Shown in pieces: positions 23,593 to 32,915 of a stretch of 64,000 nucleotides of DNA (position 1 is the first letter of the stretch; each line of letters starts with the position of its first letter). The DNA is from Litchfieldella anticariensis FP35 = DSM 16096 (lineage in GTDB: Bacteria; Pseudomonadota; Gammaproteobacteria; Pseudomonadales; Halomonadaceae), in contig NZ_KE332388.1 in assembly GCF_000409775.1 (NCBI RefSeq), forward strand, positions 1,085,676 through 1,149,675, in the 5' to 3' direction. A program made the position numbers and the translations under genes. The notes beneath the pieces are model-generated. The model was not told where the DNA came from. It made no database searches and was given only the letters and a program-made list of their open reading frames with translations.

Positions 23593-24369
23593 TCAGACCT
23601 CCCCTGTATGTTTTCGGGCGGTCCGTTCCTTCAGCTCACGAAGCACCTCGAGCTCATGGGCGTTGGGCTCCGGAGTGGATTCCAACTGCTCGGCAAAGCG
23701 GATCTCCCAGCCGGTGGCATCATACACGTCCTCGCGGGACACACCCGGATGCAGCGACACGACCACCAGTTCCTTGGTCTCGGGATCGGGTTTCATCACG
23801 CAGAGGTCGGTGATCGCCCGGGTCGGGCCCTTGCCGATGTTTGGCACGCCGTCGCGGCCCTTGCCGTCGCGACCAAAGCCCAGGGTGGTGATGAAGTCCA
23901 CGTCCTTGACGAAGGTACGCTTGGAGTGCTTCAGGGTAATGAAGACCTCGTGGGCGTTGGTTGCAATTTCCGGCGCCCCACCGCCGCCTGGTAGTCGAAC
24001 CTTGGGATCATGGTAGTCGCCGATCAACGTGGTATTGAGGTTACAGTAGCGGTCGATCTGGGCGGTGCCCAGGAAGCCCACGCTGATGTGGCCACCCTGC
24101 AGCCAATAGCGGAACATCTCTGGTACCGAGACGGTGGTCAGCGCCGACTCGCACAATTCACCGTCGCCGATCGACAGCGGCAGCACATCCGGCTTCGTCT
24201 GCAAGGTGCCGGATTCATATATCAGCACCACCTCGGGGGCATGGGTCAAGCGCGCCAGGTTAGCAGCCTCGCTGGGCAAACCGATGCCGACGAAGCAGGT
24301 CATGCCGTTCTCAAGCGCCCGTGCGGCGGTGACGGTCATCATTTCCGCGGAGGTGTATTCGAGACTCAT
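23593..24369 (-). CDS. catJ: 3-oxoadipate CoA-transferase, beta subunit
   Basis: Second subunit of the succinyl-CoA:3-oxoadipate CoA-transferase, which activates 3-oxoadipate before thiolysis. The 258-residue protein shows the class I subunit B pattern with the active-site glutamate in VVLIYESGTLQTKP, LSIGDGELCESA, and VRLPGGGGAPEIATNAHEV. The sequence is of the CatJ type (pseudomonad catIJ) more than the shorter PcaJ type. Its ATG overlaps the stop of the alpha-subunit gene (ATGA), so the two are coupled. Confidence 0.9.
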   Translation of the reverse strand: MSLEYTSAEMMTVTAARALENGMTCFVGIGLPSEAANLARLTHAPEVVLIYESGTLQTKPDVLPLSIGDGELCESALTTVSVPEMFRYWLQGGHISVGFLGTAQIDRYCNLNTTLIGDYHDPKVRLPGGGGAPEIATNAHEVFITLKHSKRTFVKDVDFITTLGFGRDGKGRDGVPNIGKGPTRAITDLCVMKPDPETKELVVVSLHPGVSREDVYDATGWEIRFAEQLESTPEPNAHELEVLRELKERTARKHTGEV

Positions 24370-25199
24370 CAGGACTGTCCTCCTGCGTTGTAGACGTTTT
24401 CTTCAAGCCACTGAGTGAAGACTTCACGATCGCGGGCGATGGTGTCCCACTCCTTGTAGAAACGGTTGTCGCGCGGGTAATAGCCATGCGCGTAGGAGGG
24501 GTAGGAGCCCTTCTCGGCCACGGCGATGGCGCTGATCGCCCAACCCGGGATCACGCAAGCATTGGGGTGATAGTCGGGCAGCGTCATCAAGTCGTCGACG
24601 ATCTCCTCGACGGTGACGATGCTGTATTTGGCCGCCAGCACGGCCTCCTTCTGCACGCCAATGATGCCTTCCACCAATACGTTGCCCTTACGATCAGCCT
24701 TCTGGGCATGCACGATGGACACGTCCGGGCGCACCGATGGTACCGCCGCCAGGCGTTCTCCGGTGAACGGGCATTCGATGAACTTGATCTGGTCATTGAC
24801 GTTGGGCAACTCGCTACCCACGTAGCCACGCAGCACCGCCAGCGGCAGGCCAGCGGCCCCGGCCTCGAAGGCACAGGCCATGGCGGCGTGGCTGTGCTCG
24901 TGGATCTCGATCTTGTGTGGCCAGCCTTTCTCCACCGCATCGCGCAGACGGTGCAGCGAACCGACCCCCGGATTTCCGCCCCAGGAGAAGATCAGTTTCT
25001 TGACGCAACCGGCACCGATCAATTGGTCATAGACCAGATCGGGAGTCATGCGGATCAGGGTCAGGTCGCGCTTTCTCTGGCGGATCACTTCGTGGCCCGC
25101 CGCGAAAGGAATCAGGTGGGTAAAGCCTTCCATGGCCACGGTGGCACCGTCTTCGACGTAGCGCGCGACCGCGTCATGCAAGCTGAGGAACTCGGCCAT
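24369..25199 (-). CDS. catI: 3-oxoadipate CoA-transferase, alpha subunit
   Basis: First subunit of the CoA-transferase. The 276-residue protein starts MAEFLSLHDAVARYVEDGATVAMEGF; the family glycine-rich loop appears as FSWGGNPGVGSLHRLRDAVE, with CatI-type EIHEHSHAAMACAFEAGAAGLP. The start at 25199 is preceded by AAGAGG; the longer open frame to 25286 overlaps the regulatory region. First gene of the pca operon, with a probable IclR operator about 90 bp upstream. PcaI is an equally usable name. Confidence 0.9.
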   Translation of the reverse strand: MAEFLSLHDAVARYVEDGATVAMEGFTHLIPFAAGHEVIRQRKRDLTLIRMTPDLVYDQLIGAGCVKKLIFSWGGNPGVGSLHRLRDAVEKGWPHKIEIHEHSHAAMACAFEAGAAGLPLAVLRGYVGSELPNVNDQIKFIECPFTGERLAAVPSVRPDVSIVHAQKADRKGNVLVEGIIGVQKEAVLAAKYSIVTVEEIVDDLMTLPDYHPNACVIPGWAISAIAVAEKGSYPSYAHGYYPRDNRFYKEWDTIARDREVFTQWLEENVYNAGGQS

Positions 25200-25288
25200 G
25201 TTGGTTCGCCTCTTGGTGGTCGACTCGATATTCACCAGCTCCTGGGTTGGCTTTTGTTTCGCTGCCAATGTTCGGCTAGTGAACATAG

Positions 25289-25303
25289 GTTTGTTATACG
25301 AAC
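25289..25303 (-). promoter_or_regulatory. Probable IclR-type operator upstream of catI
   Basis: Minus strand GTTCG-TATAA-CAAAC, one mismatch from the perfect dyad GTTCG-N5-CGAAC found at 25603-25617 before the divergent regulator gene. The pattern resembles known PcaR/PobR sites. The 25200-25670 interval holds no gene. Confidence 0.55.
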
Positions 25304-25602
25304 AAATTAATCCTCAATCGCTCGCTCGTCAAACCACAAAAAAAGGAAGGCAAGCCTTCCCTGAATATCGCCACACGCGAAGCTCTTACGTAACAATTAG
25401 TTAGATATTCATCAGCCAGACAAGAGCCCGTGCCACCTGGGCCTTGCTACTACTAAGGTATGATTCTGGGGAGGCTGTTTCTTCCAACAACTCAGCCCCA
25501 ACCCAAACCTCAGTGTTACAGTCGGTTAGCCTCCTGATTCATGAAGGAATGCTGGCTCATAGACGCACGCAATGCGGGCTCCCCACCACAATTCGTACAA
25601 GT

Positions 25603-25617
25603 GTTCGCGAAACGAAC
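25603..25617 (+). promoter_or_regulatory. Probable IclR-type operator upstream of the regulator gene
   Basis: Perfect dyad GTTCG-CGAAA-CGAAC, 54 bp before the regulator start codon. The matching half-sites at 25289-25303 suggest the regulator controls both itself and the catIJ-pcaFD operon. Confidence 0.6.
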
Positions 25618-25670
25618 CCTATGCTAGATTGGTGTCATCGACTCACGCAAATCGATCGGGACCCCGACGG

Positions 25671-26462
25671 ATGGATGCACAACCGCAAGATGAGACTCTG
25701 ACCCCCGAGGACCGCGACTTCGTCACCGCCCTAGCTAGCGGGCTGGAAGTGATCTTGGCCTTCGATGGCACCCACCCGCGCATGACACTGAGCGAGGTCG
25801 CTGCGCGTACCGGCATGAACCGAGCCCGTGCCCGACGCTTCCTGCTGACGCTGCATGCGCTGGGTTATGTGCGCAAACAGCAGCGTCATTTCGAACTCGC
25901 CCCCAAGGTGTTGCAACTAGGTTATTCGTTCCTCTCGGCCAACAATTACCGTTCGGTGATTCAACAGTATCTCGAGGATATCACCGCCGAAAGTGGCGAG
26001 TCCTCGTCGTTGGGTGTGCTCGACGGCGATGACGTCATGTATGTGGCTCGCTCCGCCGCCAAGCACCGGCTGATGGCCATCACCCTCTCGGTGGGTACTC
26101 GTTTGCCCGCAGCGCATACTTCGATGGGCCGAGTATTGCTGGCCCAATTGTCGGATACCGAACTGGATGCCTATCTGGAGCGGGTGGAACTTATCCCCTA
26201 TACCGACAAGACCATTACCGACAAGGCCGAGCTACGCCAGTGCATTCTCAAGGTGCGCCAGCAAGGTTACGCGATCGCCGATCAAGAGCTGGATTCCGGG
26301 TTGCGTTCGCTGGCGGTGCCCACTTTCAATGCCAATGACCGCCTGCTTGGCGCCATCAACATCAGTACCAATGCCGCACGTGTCGACCTCGACACATTGA
26401 CGCGGACCTTCCTGCCGTTGCTGCAGGAAAAGGCGCGGCTGATCCGTGCCAATATCAGTTGA
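25671..26462 (+). CDS. pcaR: IclR-family regulator of the beta-ketoadipate genes
   Basis: Winged-helix regulator of 263 residues. The N-terminal HTH has LSEVAARTGMNRARARRFLLTLHALGYV and the C-terminal IclR effector domain contains SSSLGVLDGDDVMYVARS, LPAAHTSMGRVLLAQLSD and YAIADQELDSGLRSLAVPTFN. This is the PcaR/PcaU/PobR branch, which usually responds to 3-oxoadipate or protocatechuate; the effector here is inferred. Divergent from catI across a 470-bp spacer with two matching dyads. ATG 25671 has no strong ribosome site, so translation may be weak or start nearby. Confidence 0.88.
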   Translation: MDAQPQDETLTPEDRDFVTALASGLEVILAFDGTHPRMTLSEVAARTGMNRARARRFLLTLHALGYVRKQQRHFELAPKVLQLGYSFLSANNYRSVIQQYLEDITAESGESSSLGVLDGDDVMYVARSAAKHRLMAITLSVGTRLPAAHTSMGRVLLAQLSDTELDAYLERVELIPYTDKTITDKAELRQCILKVRQQGYAIADQELDSGLRSLAVPTFNANDRLLGAINISTNAARVDLDTLTRTFLPLLQEKARLIRANIS

Positions 26463-26579
26463 ATGAAGCCCTTGGACCCCTGGGTCTGACGGCCCTTGCC
26501 GTTTCATCCTGGAAAGGGATGATGAACACCCACGGGCCTTTCCTCCCGTATTGCGCGTGGGCGCAGTTAAGGATGACGA

Positions 26580-27533
26580 GTGCTCGATATCTTCGGCATC
26601 ACCCTACCGATCTTCTTACTGATAGGTGTCGGCTACCTTGCGGTCCGCCTCCGCATCATCGACAAGCCACAGGTTCGCGGTCTCGGGGTTTTCGTCATCC
26701 ACTGCGCGCTGCCAGCACTGATCGTCAGGGCACTGGTCAGCCGTCCGCTGGATGAAACCTTCAACCTCTACTACCTACTCGCCTATGGCCTTGGCTCACT
26801 GGTGGTGTTCATCGGCGCCCTGTTCATCGCCCGTCGGCGGCGGCATAAGCCGCTGGATGCTAGCGCCCTCTATGCACTGGGCATGTCGGCCTCCAACAGC
26901 GGCTTCATCGGCTACCCGGTGGCAGCACTGGTGGTCGGCTCACCGGCGGTGGCTGCCATGGCCCTGAACTTCCTCATCGAGAACCTACTGATCATTCCGG
27001 CAGCACTCACGTTGGCCGAAGTCAGTTCTCAGCGCGGCTCCAGCGCGCGAGTCGTGCTGATACGTACCGCCCGGCAATTGCTCAAGAACCCGATCATTCT
27101 CGCCATCCTCGCCGGTACCAGCCTGGCGCTCTCTGGCCTGAGCCTACCGACGCCGGTGTTCCGTGCCATTGATATGCTAGCCATGGCGGCGGCTCCCACG
27201 GCGCTGTTCGTGATCGGTGGCACCCTCTATGGGCTCAAGGCGCGAGGCATGGCAGGTGATGTGACGCAAATCGCGATCGGCAAGTTGATCGTCCACCCGC
27301 TGGCCGTGCTGCTAGCCTTCCTGGCCCTACCCCCCATCGATCCGGTACTAATGACCACCGGTATCCTTTTCGCCTGTGCTCCCATGATCAGCGTCTACCC
27401 AATTTTCGGCCAGCGCTATGGCCTCGGCGAGATCACGGCCGCCACCCTAATGGTGACCACTCTGGCGGCCTTCCTCACCATCAGCTTGGCGATCTGGCTA
27501 TTGCAGGCCAGCTCGCTGTTTGTCGTTTCCTGA
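26580..27533 (+). CDS. AEC-family auxin efflux carrier-like transporter
   Basis: Integral membrane protein of 317 residues with about ten hydrophobic segments in two halves, the pattern of the AEC (auxin efflux carrier/malonate transporter) family: ITLPIFLLIGVGYLAVRLR at the start, ALGMSASNSGFIGYPVAAL and a C-terminal half beginning LLKNPIILAILAGTSLAL. Starts with GTG 26580, supported by TAAGGA 7 bp upstream. Substrate unknown; its place after pcaR suggests an aromatic or organic acid, which is inference only. Confidence 0.85.
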   Translation: MLDIFGITLPIFLLIGVGYLAVRLRIIDKPQVRGLGVFVIHCALPALIVRALVSRPLDETFNLYYLLAYGLGSLVVFIGALFIARRRRHKPLDASALYALGMSASNSGFIGYPVAALVVGSPAVAAMALNFLIENLLIIPAALTLAEVSSQRGSSARVVLIRTARQLLKNPIILAILAGTSLALSGLSLPTPVFRAIDMLAMAAAPTALFVIGGTLYGLKARGMAGDVTQIAIGKLIVHPLAVLLAFLALPPIDPVLMTTGILFACAPMISVYPIFGQRYGLGEITAATLMVTTLAAFLTISLAIWLLQASSLFVVS

Positions 27534-27584
27534 TTGGCCAGCTCTTACGACAAGCGAGAGGGCCTCGAAGTGAAGGTAGAAAAG

Positions 27585-28028
27585 TCAGCTAGCCTTGATC
27601 AGCGCATCCAGTGCGGCGTGATAGCCCTGACTGCCGAGCCCAGCGATCACGCCGTCGGCGCGCAGCGAGACGTAGGAGTGGTGACGGAATCTCTCGCGCT
27701 TGTGCACGTTGGAGAGGTGCACTTCGATCACCTTGCCGTCGAAGGCGTTCAAGGCATCGAGGATCGCTACCGAAGTATGGGTGTAAGCTGCGGGGTTGAT
27801 GATGATTGCCACGGTGCCATCTTGGCGCGCCGCATGGATAGCATCGATCAATTCGCCCTCGTGGTTGCTCTGCCGGCACGCGATATCCCAGCCATTGATC
27901 GCCGCCTTCTCATAGAGAGAGTTGTTGATGTCGTCGAGGGTTTCATGGCCGTAGATCTCCGGCTGGCGGGTGCCCAGCAAGTTGAGATTGGGGCCGTGCA
28001 GGACCAGGACCTTGCCTGCGCTCATCAT
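27585..28028 (-). CDS. aroQ: Type II 3-dehydroquinate dehydratase
   Basis: Reversibly dehydrates 3-dehydroquinate to 3-dehydroshikimate. The 147-residue dodecamer-type enzyme shows [19 protein letters not shown] with the catalytic tyrosine, [31 protein letters not shown] and [13 protein letters not shown] with the catalytic histidine. It is not next to accBC, the usual place of the biosynthetic aroQ, but near pca genes, so a quinate-catabolic role is possible. The start ATGATG overlaps the stop codon of a frameshifted gene remnant upstream, which suggests it was once in an operon with that gene. Confidence 0.93.
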   Translation of the reverse strand: MMSAGKVLVLHGPNLNLLGTRQPEIYGHETLDDINNSLYEKAAINGWDIACRQSNHEGELIDAIHAARQDGTVAIIINPAAYTHTSVAILDALNAFDGKVIEVHLSNVHKRERFRHHSYVSLRADGVIAGLGSQGYHAALDALIKAS

Positions 28029-28160
28029 TCATTCTCCTTCAGCAGTTCCCGCTTGTAGTGGGTGAACAGCGTCGCGGCCTGTTCCTCGCCTCGGCAGCGG
28101 CACGCTTTTCAGCATCCTCGCAGAACAGCTTGAAGGCGTCCACGCCTTGGAAATGACGTT
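28027..28160 (-). pseudogene. Frameshifted C-terminal gene fragment upstream of aroQ
   Basis: Minus-strand DNA encodes HFQGVDAFKLFCEDAEKRAAAEA in one frame and, after a one-base shift near 28090, [20 protein letters not shown] and a stop that overlaps the aroQ ATG. Read together these look like the C-terminal end of one protein whose upstream part is missing: the ilvE terminator begins 25 bp further on. The parent family was not recognised. The reading depends on assuming a single-base loss. Confidence 0.5.
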
Positions 28161-28184
28161 GGTCAGACTGTGATTGGCAGAAAC

Positions 28185-28224
28185 AAAGACGCCCCGCCGT
28201 TATTATATCCGGCGGGGCGTCTTT
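28185..28224 (-). terminator. Intrinsic terminator of ilvE
   Basis: Perfect 15-bp stem AAAGACGCCCCGCCG / CGGCGGGGCGTCTTT around a 10-nt AT-rich loop, 24 bp after the ilvE stop. The A- and T-rich stem ends make it likely to work in both directions. Confidence 0.87.
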
Positions 28225-28247
28225 ACCTTCCATGCCACTGCTATCAC

Positions 28248-29171
28248 TCACGCCACCGGCGTCAGCCACTCGGCATTCAGTACCTGCTTGCCACGTACCA
28301 GATCGAAGTATAGTGACTGGACCTTCTCGGTAATCGGGCCACGGCGCCCCTCACCGATGGTACGACCATCGAGCTCACGGATCGGCAGTACCTCGGCGGC
28401 GGTGCCGGTGAAGAAGGCTTCGTCGGCGATATAGATCTCATCGCGAGTAAGCAACTTCTCCTGTAGCGGGAATCCCAAGTGGTCGGCCATCTGCAACACG
28501 GTATTGCGGGTAATGCCGTTGAGGCAGGAGGTCAACATCGGGGTATAGATGACGCCATCCTTGACCACGAACAGGTTCTCGCCCGAGCCTTCTGCGGCAT
28601 AGCCTTGCGGATCGAGCAGTAGCGCCTCGTCGTAACCGCCGCGCTGAGCCTCGGCCAGTGCCATCATCGAGTTGATGTACTGGCCATTGGCCTTGGCACG
28701 GGTCACGGCAATGTTGACGTGATGACGCGTGAACGACGAGGTCTGCACTTTGATACCCAGCTCGCGGGATTCCGGCGACATGTAGGAGGGCCACTCCCAG
28801 GCAGCAACGATCACGTGAGTTTTGAGATTGTCAGCGCGCAGCCCCATGCCTTCGCTGCCGAAGAACACCATGGGCCGCAGATAGGCTTCCTCCAGGTCAT
28901 TCTCGCGTACGGCAGCGCGGCAGGCATCGTTGATCTGGGTCTTGCTGAACGGCATCGGCATACCCAGGATCTTGGCCGAATCGAACAAACGGTCGGTGTG
29001 TTCCTTGAGGCGGAAGATGGCCGTCCCTTGCTCGGTGGCATAAGCGCGCACCCCCTCGAAACAGCCCATACCATAGTGCAAGGTATGAGTCAGTACATGG
29101 ACCTTGGCATCACGCCAGGGAAGCAGTTCGCCGTCGAACCAGATCAGGCCGTCGCGGTCAGCCATCGACAT
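28248..29171 (-). CDS. ilvE: Branched-chain amino acid aminotransferase
   Basis: PLP enzyme that makes or degrades leucine, isoleucine and valine. The protein is 307 residues, starting MSMADRDGLIWFDGELLPWRDA, the same N-terminus as pseudomonad IlvE. Class IV signatures include LHYGMGCFEGVRAY, the PLP-lysine region TRAKANGQYINSMMAL, EGSGENLFVVKDG, and ITRNTVLQMADHLG. Start 29171 has AAGGA 8 bp upstream; the open frame seven codons longer would place that site inside the gene. It follows glnE on the same strand, with an intrinsic terminator downstream. Confidence 0.95.
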   Translation of the reverse strand: MSMADRDGLIWFDGELLPWRDAKVHVLTHTLHYGMGCFEGVRAYATEQGTAIFRLKEHTDRLFDSAKILGMPMPFSKTQINDACRAAVRENDLEEAYLRPMVFFGSEGMGLRADNLKTHVIVAAWEWPSYMSPESRELGIKVQTSSFTRHHVNIAVTRAKANGQYINSMMALAEAQRGGYDEALLLDPQGYAAEGSGENLFVVKDGVIYTPMLTSCLNGITRNTVLQMADHLGFPLQEKLLTRDEIYIADEAFFTGTAAEVLPIRELDGRTIGEGRRGPITEKVQSLYFDLVRGKQVLNAEWLTPVA

Positions 29172-29287
29172 AAGGATTTCCTTCTTACTCAAACTTGACG
29201 GTTATGCGTCACGTAACGTTCATGAACAGTTGGTGTCTGCCGCTCGCCAGCACTAGCGGTGACGAAAAAAGACGCGCAGCCATTCCC

Positions 29288-32200
29288 TCAGGTCGGGGAT
29301 TCCAGCAGTCGCGTCCACAATTCGCTGACATGGCGACGGTATTCATCGAAGGTGTCGCCTTCGCCATGAGCTTCCTGCTTGGTCAATGCCGCATGATGGG
29401 AGGCGTTGCGGTAGGCTAGATACGCCTCGCGCAAGCGACGGCAATCCTCGGCGGGCAAACGCTCGCTAGACTCCAAAGTCTCCAGAATACGAATATTGTC
29501 GCTCCACGCCAATAGGCCGTGAGTCTCATGGCCCATGGCAAGCACCGCATATTGGCACAGGAATTCGATATCGACCATGCCACCGGCATCCTGCTTGATA
29601 TCGAAGCGCCCTTCCTTTTGGTCCACCGGACTCGTACCCAGGTGTTCGCGCATCTTGTAGCGCATCTTCACCACGTCATCGCGCAGTGCATCCGGGTCGC
29701 GGCGACGCCCCAGGATTTCACGCCGAACGGCGTCGAAACGCTCGGCCAGGGCACGGTCGCCAGCCACCACCCGTGCTCGAACCAGGGCTTGGTGTTCCCA
29801 CGTCCAGGCCTGCTGTCGCTGATAATCGGCAAAGGCATCCAGAGTGGTGACCAAAAGTCCCGAGTTACCCGAGGGGCGCAAGCGCATATCGACCTCGTAA
29901 AGCGATCCAGCCGGCGTCACCGCAGTCAACAAATGGATGATGCGTTGGCCCAGACGAGTGAAGAACACCGCATTATCGATAGGGCGTTCGCCATCGGTGC
30001 TGCCCTGCGAGTCGGCGTCATGAATGAACACCAGATCCAGGTCCGAACCGTAGCCCAGCTCGATACCGCCGAGCTTGCCGTAACCGACAATGATGAAGTG
30101 GGTGTCTCCCGGTGCATCATTGCGACGCTGGGGATGGCCATGCTTGCGCACCATGTGCTTCCAAGCCATGGCCAGCACTTGCTCCAATATCACTTCAGCG
30201 ATGAAGGTCAGGTAATCGCTGACCTTCATCAAGTGACGAGCCCCAGCGATGTCCGAGGCTGCCACGTGCAGCACCTGGGCATGTTTGAAGACTCGCAAGG
30301 TCTCGAGTTGGGACTCCTCATCGTCCTCCGGGATGCGCGCCAGCTCCTGGCGCAGTTCGTCGGCCAGGCGGTCCTTGTCGGCGGGTGTGTATAAGGTGGC
30401 CGGATTCAGCAATTCATCGAGCAGAATCGGATAGCGGGCCAATTGCTCGGCGATCCAAGGGCTGGCACCGCATAGCCGCATCAGGTGTTCAAGGGCGTCG
30501 GGGTTCTCGCGCAGCAACGCCAGGTAGGCGGTGCGCCGTAGCACTGCCTCGATCAATGGCAACACCCGCTCGAGCACCCGGTCAGGATCATCGCTGTCGG
30601 CAATGGCAGCCAACAACATCGGCATCAGGGCATCGAGACGTTCGTACCCAATGCGCTGCATACTCTGAATTTGGCGCGACTGACGCAGGTCGTTCAGTCG
30701 TCTTGCTGCCACATCGGGCTGGCCGAAGCCTGCACCCGCCAAGATCTCGTAGGCCTCGTCACCGTTTTCGCCACGTCCCAGTTCTCCTCGCCATAGCGCA
30801 CGCCATTCATCGAGGGAAGTCCCGCCGCCGGCACCTTCCGTTGCTTTCATGGAAGGTGCTTCGAGTTCCTCCTCCGGGTCGGCGATCACGGCATCGAAAT
30901 GACCACGTACCTGCTCGCGAACTTCGGCCAGGCGTGCCATCACCGCCGGCCAGTCTTCCATTTCCAGTGCCAACGCCACACGCTCGCGGTCAACGGACTC
31001 CATGGGCAGTGTCTGGGTCTGGCGATCTTCCAGTGCCTGTAAGGCATGCTCCAGATCGCGCAGGAATACATAAGCCGGGATCAGTTCATCGACGACTTCC
31101 TGTGGCAATAAGTCCAGCGGCGGAAGGCTCTCGAGCGCGGTTTTCAGCGAGGTGACCTGCAACTCGGTATCGCGTCCGCCACGAATCAGTTGAAAGGCCT
31201 GGACCACGAATTCCACTTCCCGAATACCCCCGGGCCCAAGCTTGATGTTGTCGCTCATGCCCTTGCGCTTGACCTCACGGTTGATCAGCGCCTTCATCTC
31301 CCGCAACGACTCGATGGCTCCAAAGTCCAGATACTTGCGATAGACGAAAGGGCGCAAGCTGGCCAGCAGCTCGGCACCGCCCTCCCGGTCACCGGCAACT
31401 GGCCGGGACTTGAGCATGGCGTAGCGTTCCCATTCACGCCCCTGGTCCTGGTAATAACTCGACAGCATGGAGAAACTGCCCACCAGTGGGCCACCGTCGC
31501 CCAGCGGGCGCAGCCGCATGTCGACACGGAAAGCAAAACCGTCGGCGGTTACTGCATCCAGTGCCGAAATCAGTTTCTGCCCAAGCTTGGTGAAATACTC
31601 GTAATGGTCGAACTCCCGCTTGCCGCCTTGCGTCATCCCTTTCTCGGGAAAGGCGAAGATCAAGTCGATATCCGACGACAGGTTGAGCTCACCGGCACCG
31701 AGTTTGCCCATGCCCAACACCACCAGACGCTGCGAGCTGCCATCCGCACGCGGCGCGGGGCGCCCCCAACGCGGAGCGAAATGTGCCTCGAGCCAGGCCA
31801 GTGCGCCCTCCAGACACGTCTCGGCCAGGCATGACACGCTGGCCGCGATCTGCCACATGTCAGTTCCCTCAGGGCGAGACAGATCACGCCATACGATGCC
31901 CAGCATGCGTGCCCGCCGAAATCGGCGGATCACCGCCTGCATGCCGACCTCGTCCTCGACATCTTCCAGCGCCTCATCAAGCCATTGGCTCAGGGTCTCG
32001 GCATCCGGTGCTTCGTCCAGCTCCCCATTGGCATCCAGGCTCGACAACCAATCGGGATAGCGTATCAGCGTGTCGACGACGAAATCGGAAATCGCCAACA
32101 CCCGAGCAAGTTGCTCACGACGAGCCGGTGCCAGGGCCAGCCAGCTTTCGCTGGGAGGATCGAGCTCCTGCATCGATGCCAGGTTATCGGCTCTCGTCAG

Positions 32201-32299
32201 AACCTCGTCCAGACGCTCCCTGGTCTTGCCCAGCGCCGCCCACAGCGGCTCGGGAATATCGGTTAGCGGTAAGAAATCTTCGGGTAACGCCATGGGCAT
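29288..32299 (-). CDS. glnE: Glutamine synthetase adenylyltransferase/deadenylylase
   Basis: Adds and removes AMP on glutamine synthetase in response to PII and glutamine. The 1003-residue protein has the expected two nucleotidyltransferase halves: LGMGKLGAGELNLSSDIDL in the N-terminal (deadenylylase) domain and VGYGKLGGIELGYGSDLDL in the C-terminal (adenylylase) domain, each followed by a helical bundle region (RDLEHALQALEDRQTQTLP and MVDIEFLCQYAVL). Full length for the family. Start is MPMALPEDF at 32299; a second ATG two codons on is equally possible. Confidence 0.96.
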   Translation of the reverse strand: MPMALPEDFLPLTDIPEPLWAALGKTRERLDEVLTRADNLASMQELDPPSESWLALAPARREQLARVLAISDFVVDTLIRYPDWLSSLDANGELDEAPDAETLSQWLDEALEDVEDEVGMQAVIRRFRRARMLGIVWRDLSRPEGTDMWQIAASVSCLAETCLEGALAWLEAHFAPRWGRPAPRADGSSQRLVVLGMGKLGAGELNLSSDIDLIFAFPEKGMTQGGKREFDHYEYFTKLGQKLISALDAVTADGFAFRVDMRLRPLGDGGPLVGSFSMLSSYYQDQGREWERYAMLKSRPVAGDREGGAELLASLRPFVYRKYLDFGAIESLREMKALINREVKRKGMSDNIKLGPGGIREVEFVVQAFQLIRGGRDTELQVTSLKTALESLPPLDLLPQEVVDELIPAYVFLRDLEHALQALEDRQTQTLPMESVDRERVALALEMEDWPAVMARLAEVREQVRGHFDAVIADPEEELEAPSMKATEGAGGGTSLDEWRALWRGELGRGENGDEAYEILAGAGFGQPDVAARRLNDLRQSRQIQSMQRIGYERLDALMPMLLAAIADSDDPDRVLERVLPLIEAVLRRTAYLALLRENPDALEHLMRLCGASPWIAEQLARYPILLDELLNPATLYTPADKDRLADELRQELARIPEDDEESQLETLRVFKHAQVLHVAASDIAGARHLMKVSDYLTFIAEVILEQVLAMAWKHMVRKHGHPQRRNDAPGDTHFIIVGYGKLGGIELGYGSDLDLVFIHDADSQGSTDGERPIDNAVFFTRLGQRIIHLLTAVTPAGSLYEVDMRLRPSGNSGLLVTTLDAFADYQRQQAWTWEHQALVRARVVAGDRALAERFDAVRREILGRRRDPDALRDDVVKMRYKMREHLGTSPVDQKEGRFDIKQDAGGMVDIEFLCQYAVLAMGHETHGLLAWSDNIRILETLESSERLPAEDCRRLREAYLAYRNASHHAALTKQEAHGEGDTFDEYRRHVSELWTRLLESPT

Positions 32300-32389
32300 C
32301 TCGCGCAGCTCAGGGGCAATGAAAAAGCAAGGGTCATGGCCCCAGCATAGCGAAGGGATACCCAGTTAGACACGCTTACATGAAACGCA

Positions 32390-32764
32390 CTACATGAAGA
32401 AACGTTGCCAAGCCAACAATCCCCAGGTGATCCCTGGAATCAGCAGGGCCATCATCACCGCTGCCGAACCGATATCCTTGGCCCGCCCGGAAAGCTCGTG
32501 ATGTTCGGAGCCGATACGATCGACCACGCTCTCGATGGCACTGTTGATCAGTTCGACGATCAGTACCAGCAGGCAGCTCCCCATCAACAGGATCCACTCC
32601 ACTGGGGTACGGCCAAGCCAGATGGCGATGGGCAATAACACCAGGCACACCGCGATTTCCTGACGAAACGCCGACTCGTTGCGGAAGGCCGCGCGCAGTC
32701 CTTTGAATGAGTAATACGCCGCATATATGAGATGGCGCCATCCGGTATGACCAGGTTTCATCAT
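32390..32764 (-). CDS. dgkA: Diacylglycerol kinase
   Basis: Small integral membrane kinase that recycles diacylglycerol from membrane-derived oligosaccharide or LPS modification. The 124-residue protein has the usual N-terminal amphipathic start (MMKPGHTGWRHLIYAAYYS), ESAFRQEIAVCLVLLPIAI, and the catalytic helix ELINSAIESVVDRIGSEHHE, followed by AKDIGSAAVMMAL, three membrane helices in all. ATG 32764 is preceded by AAGGGAAAC; the longer frame to 32854 is not supported. Confidence 0.93.
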   Translation of the reverse strand: MMKPGHTGWRHLIYAAYYSFKGLRAAFRNESAFRQEIAVCLVLLPIAIWLGRTPVEWILLMGSCLLVLIVELINSAIESVVDRIGSEHHELSGRAKDIGSAAVMMALLIPGITWGLLAWQRFFM

Positions 32765-32915
32765 GTTTCCCTTGTCGCTAATCGCCCTTGCCAGGTGCCC
32801 GGCTGCCGCCAGGATGTTACCAAAAAGCCGCCGGAGGGTAGCGTATCGTCTCACGTTGGCGGTGTCGCAATGGCAAGGCTAGGGTATCAGGATGTCCTAC
32901 TTTGAGGAGTCCATC

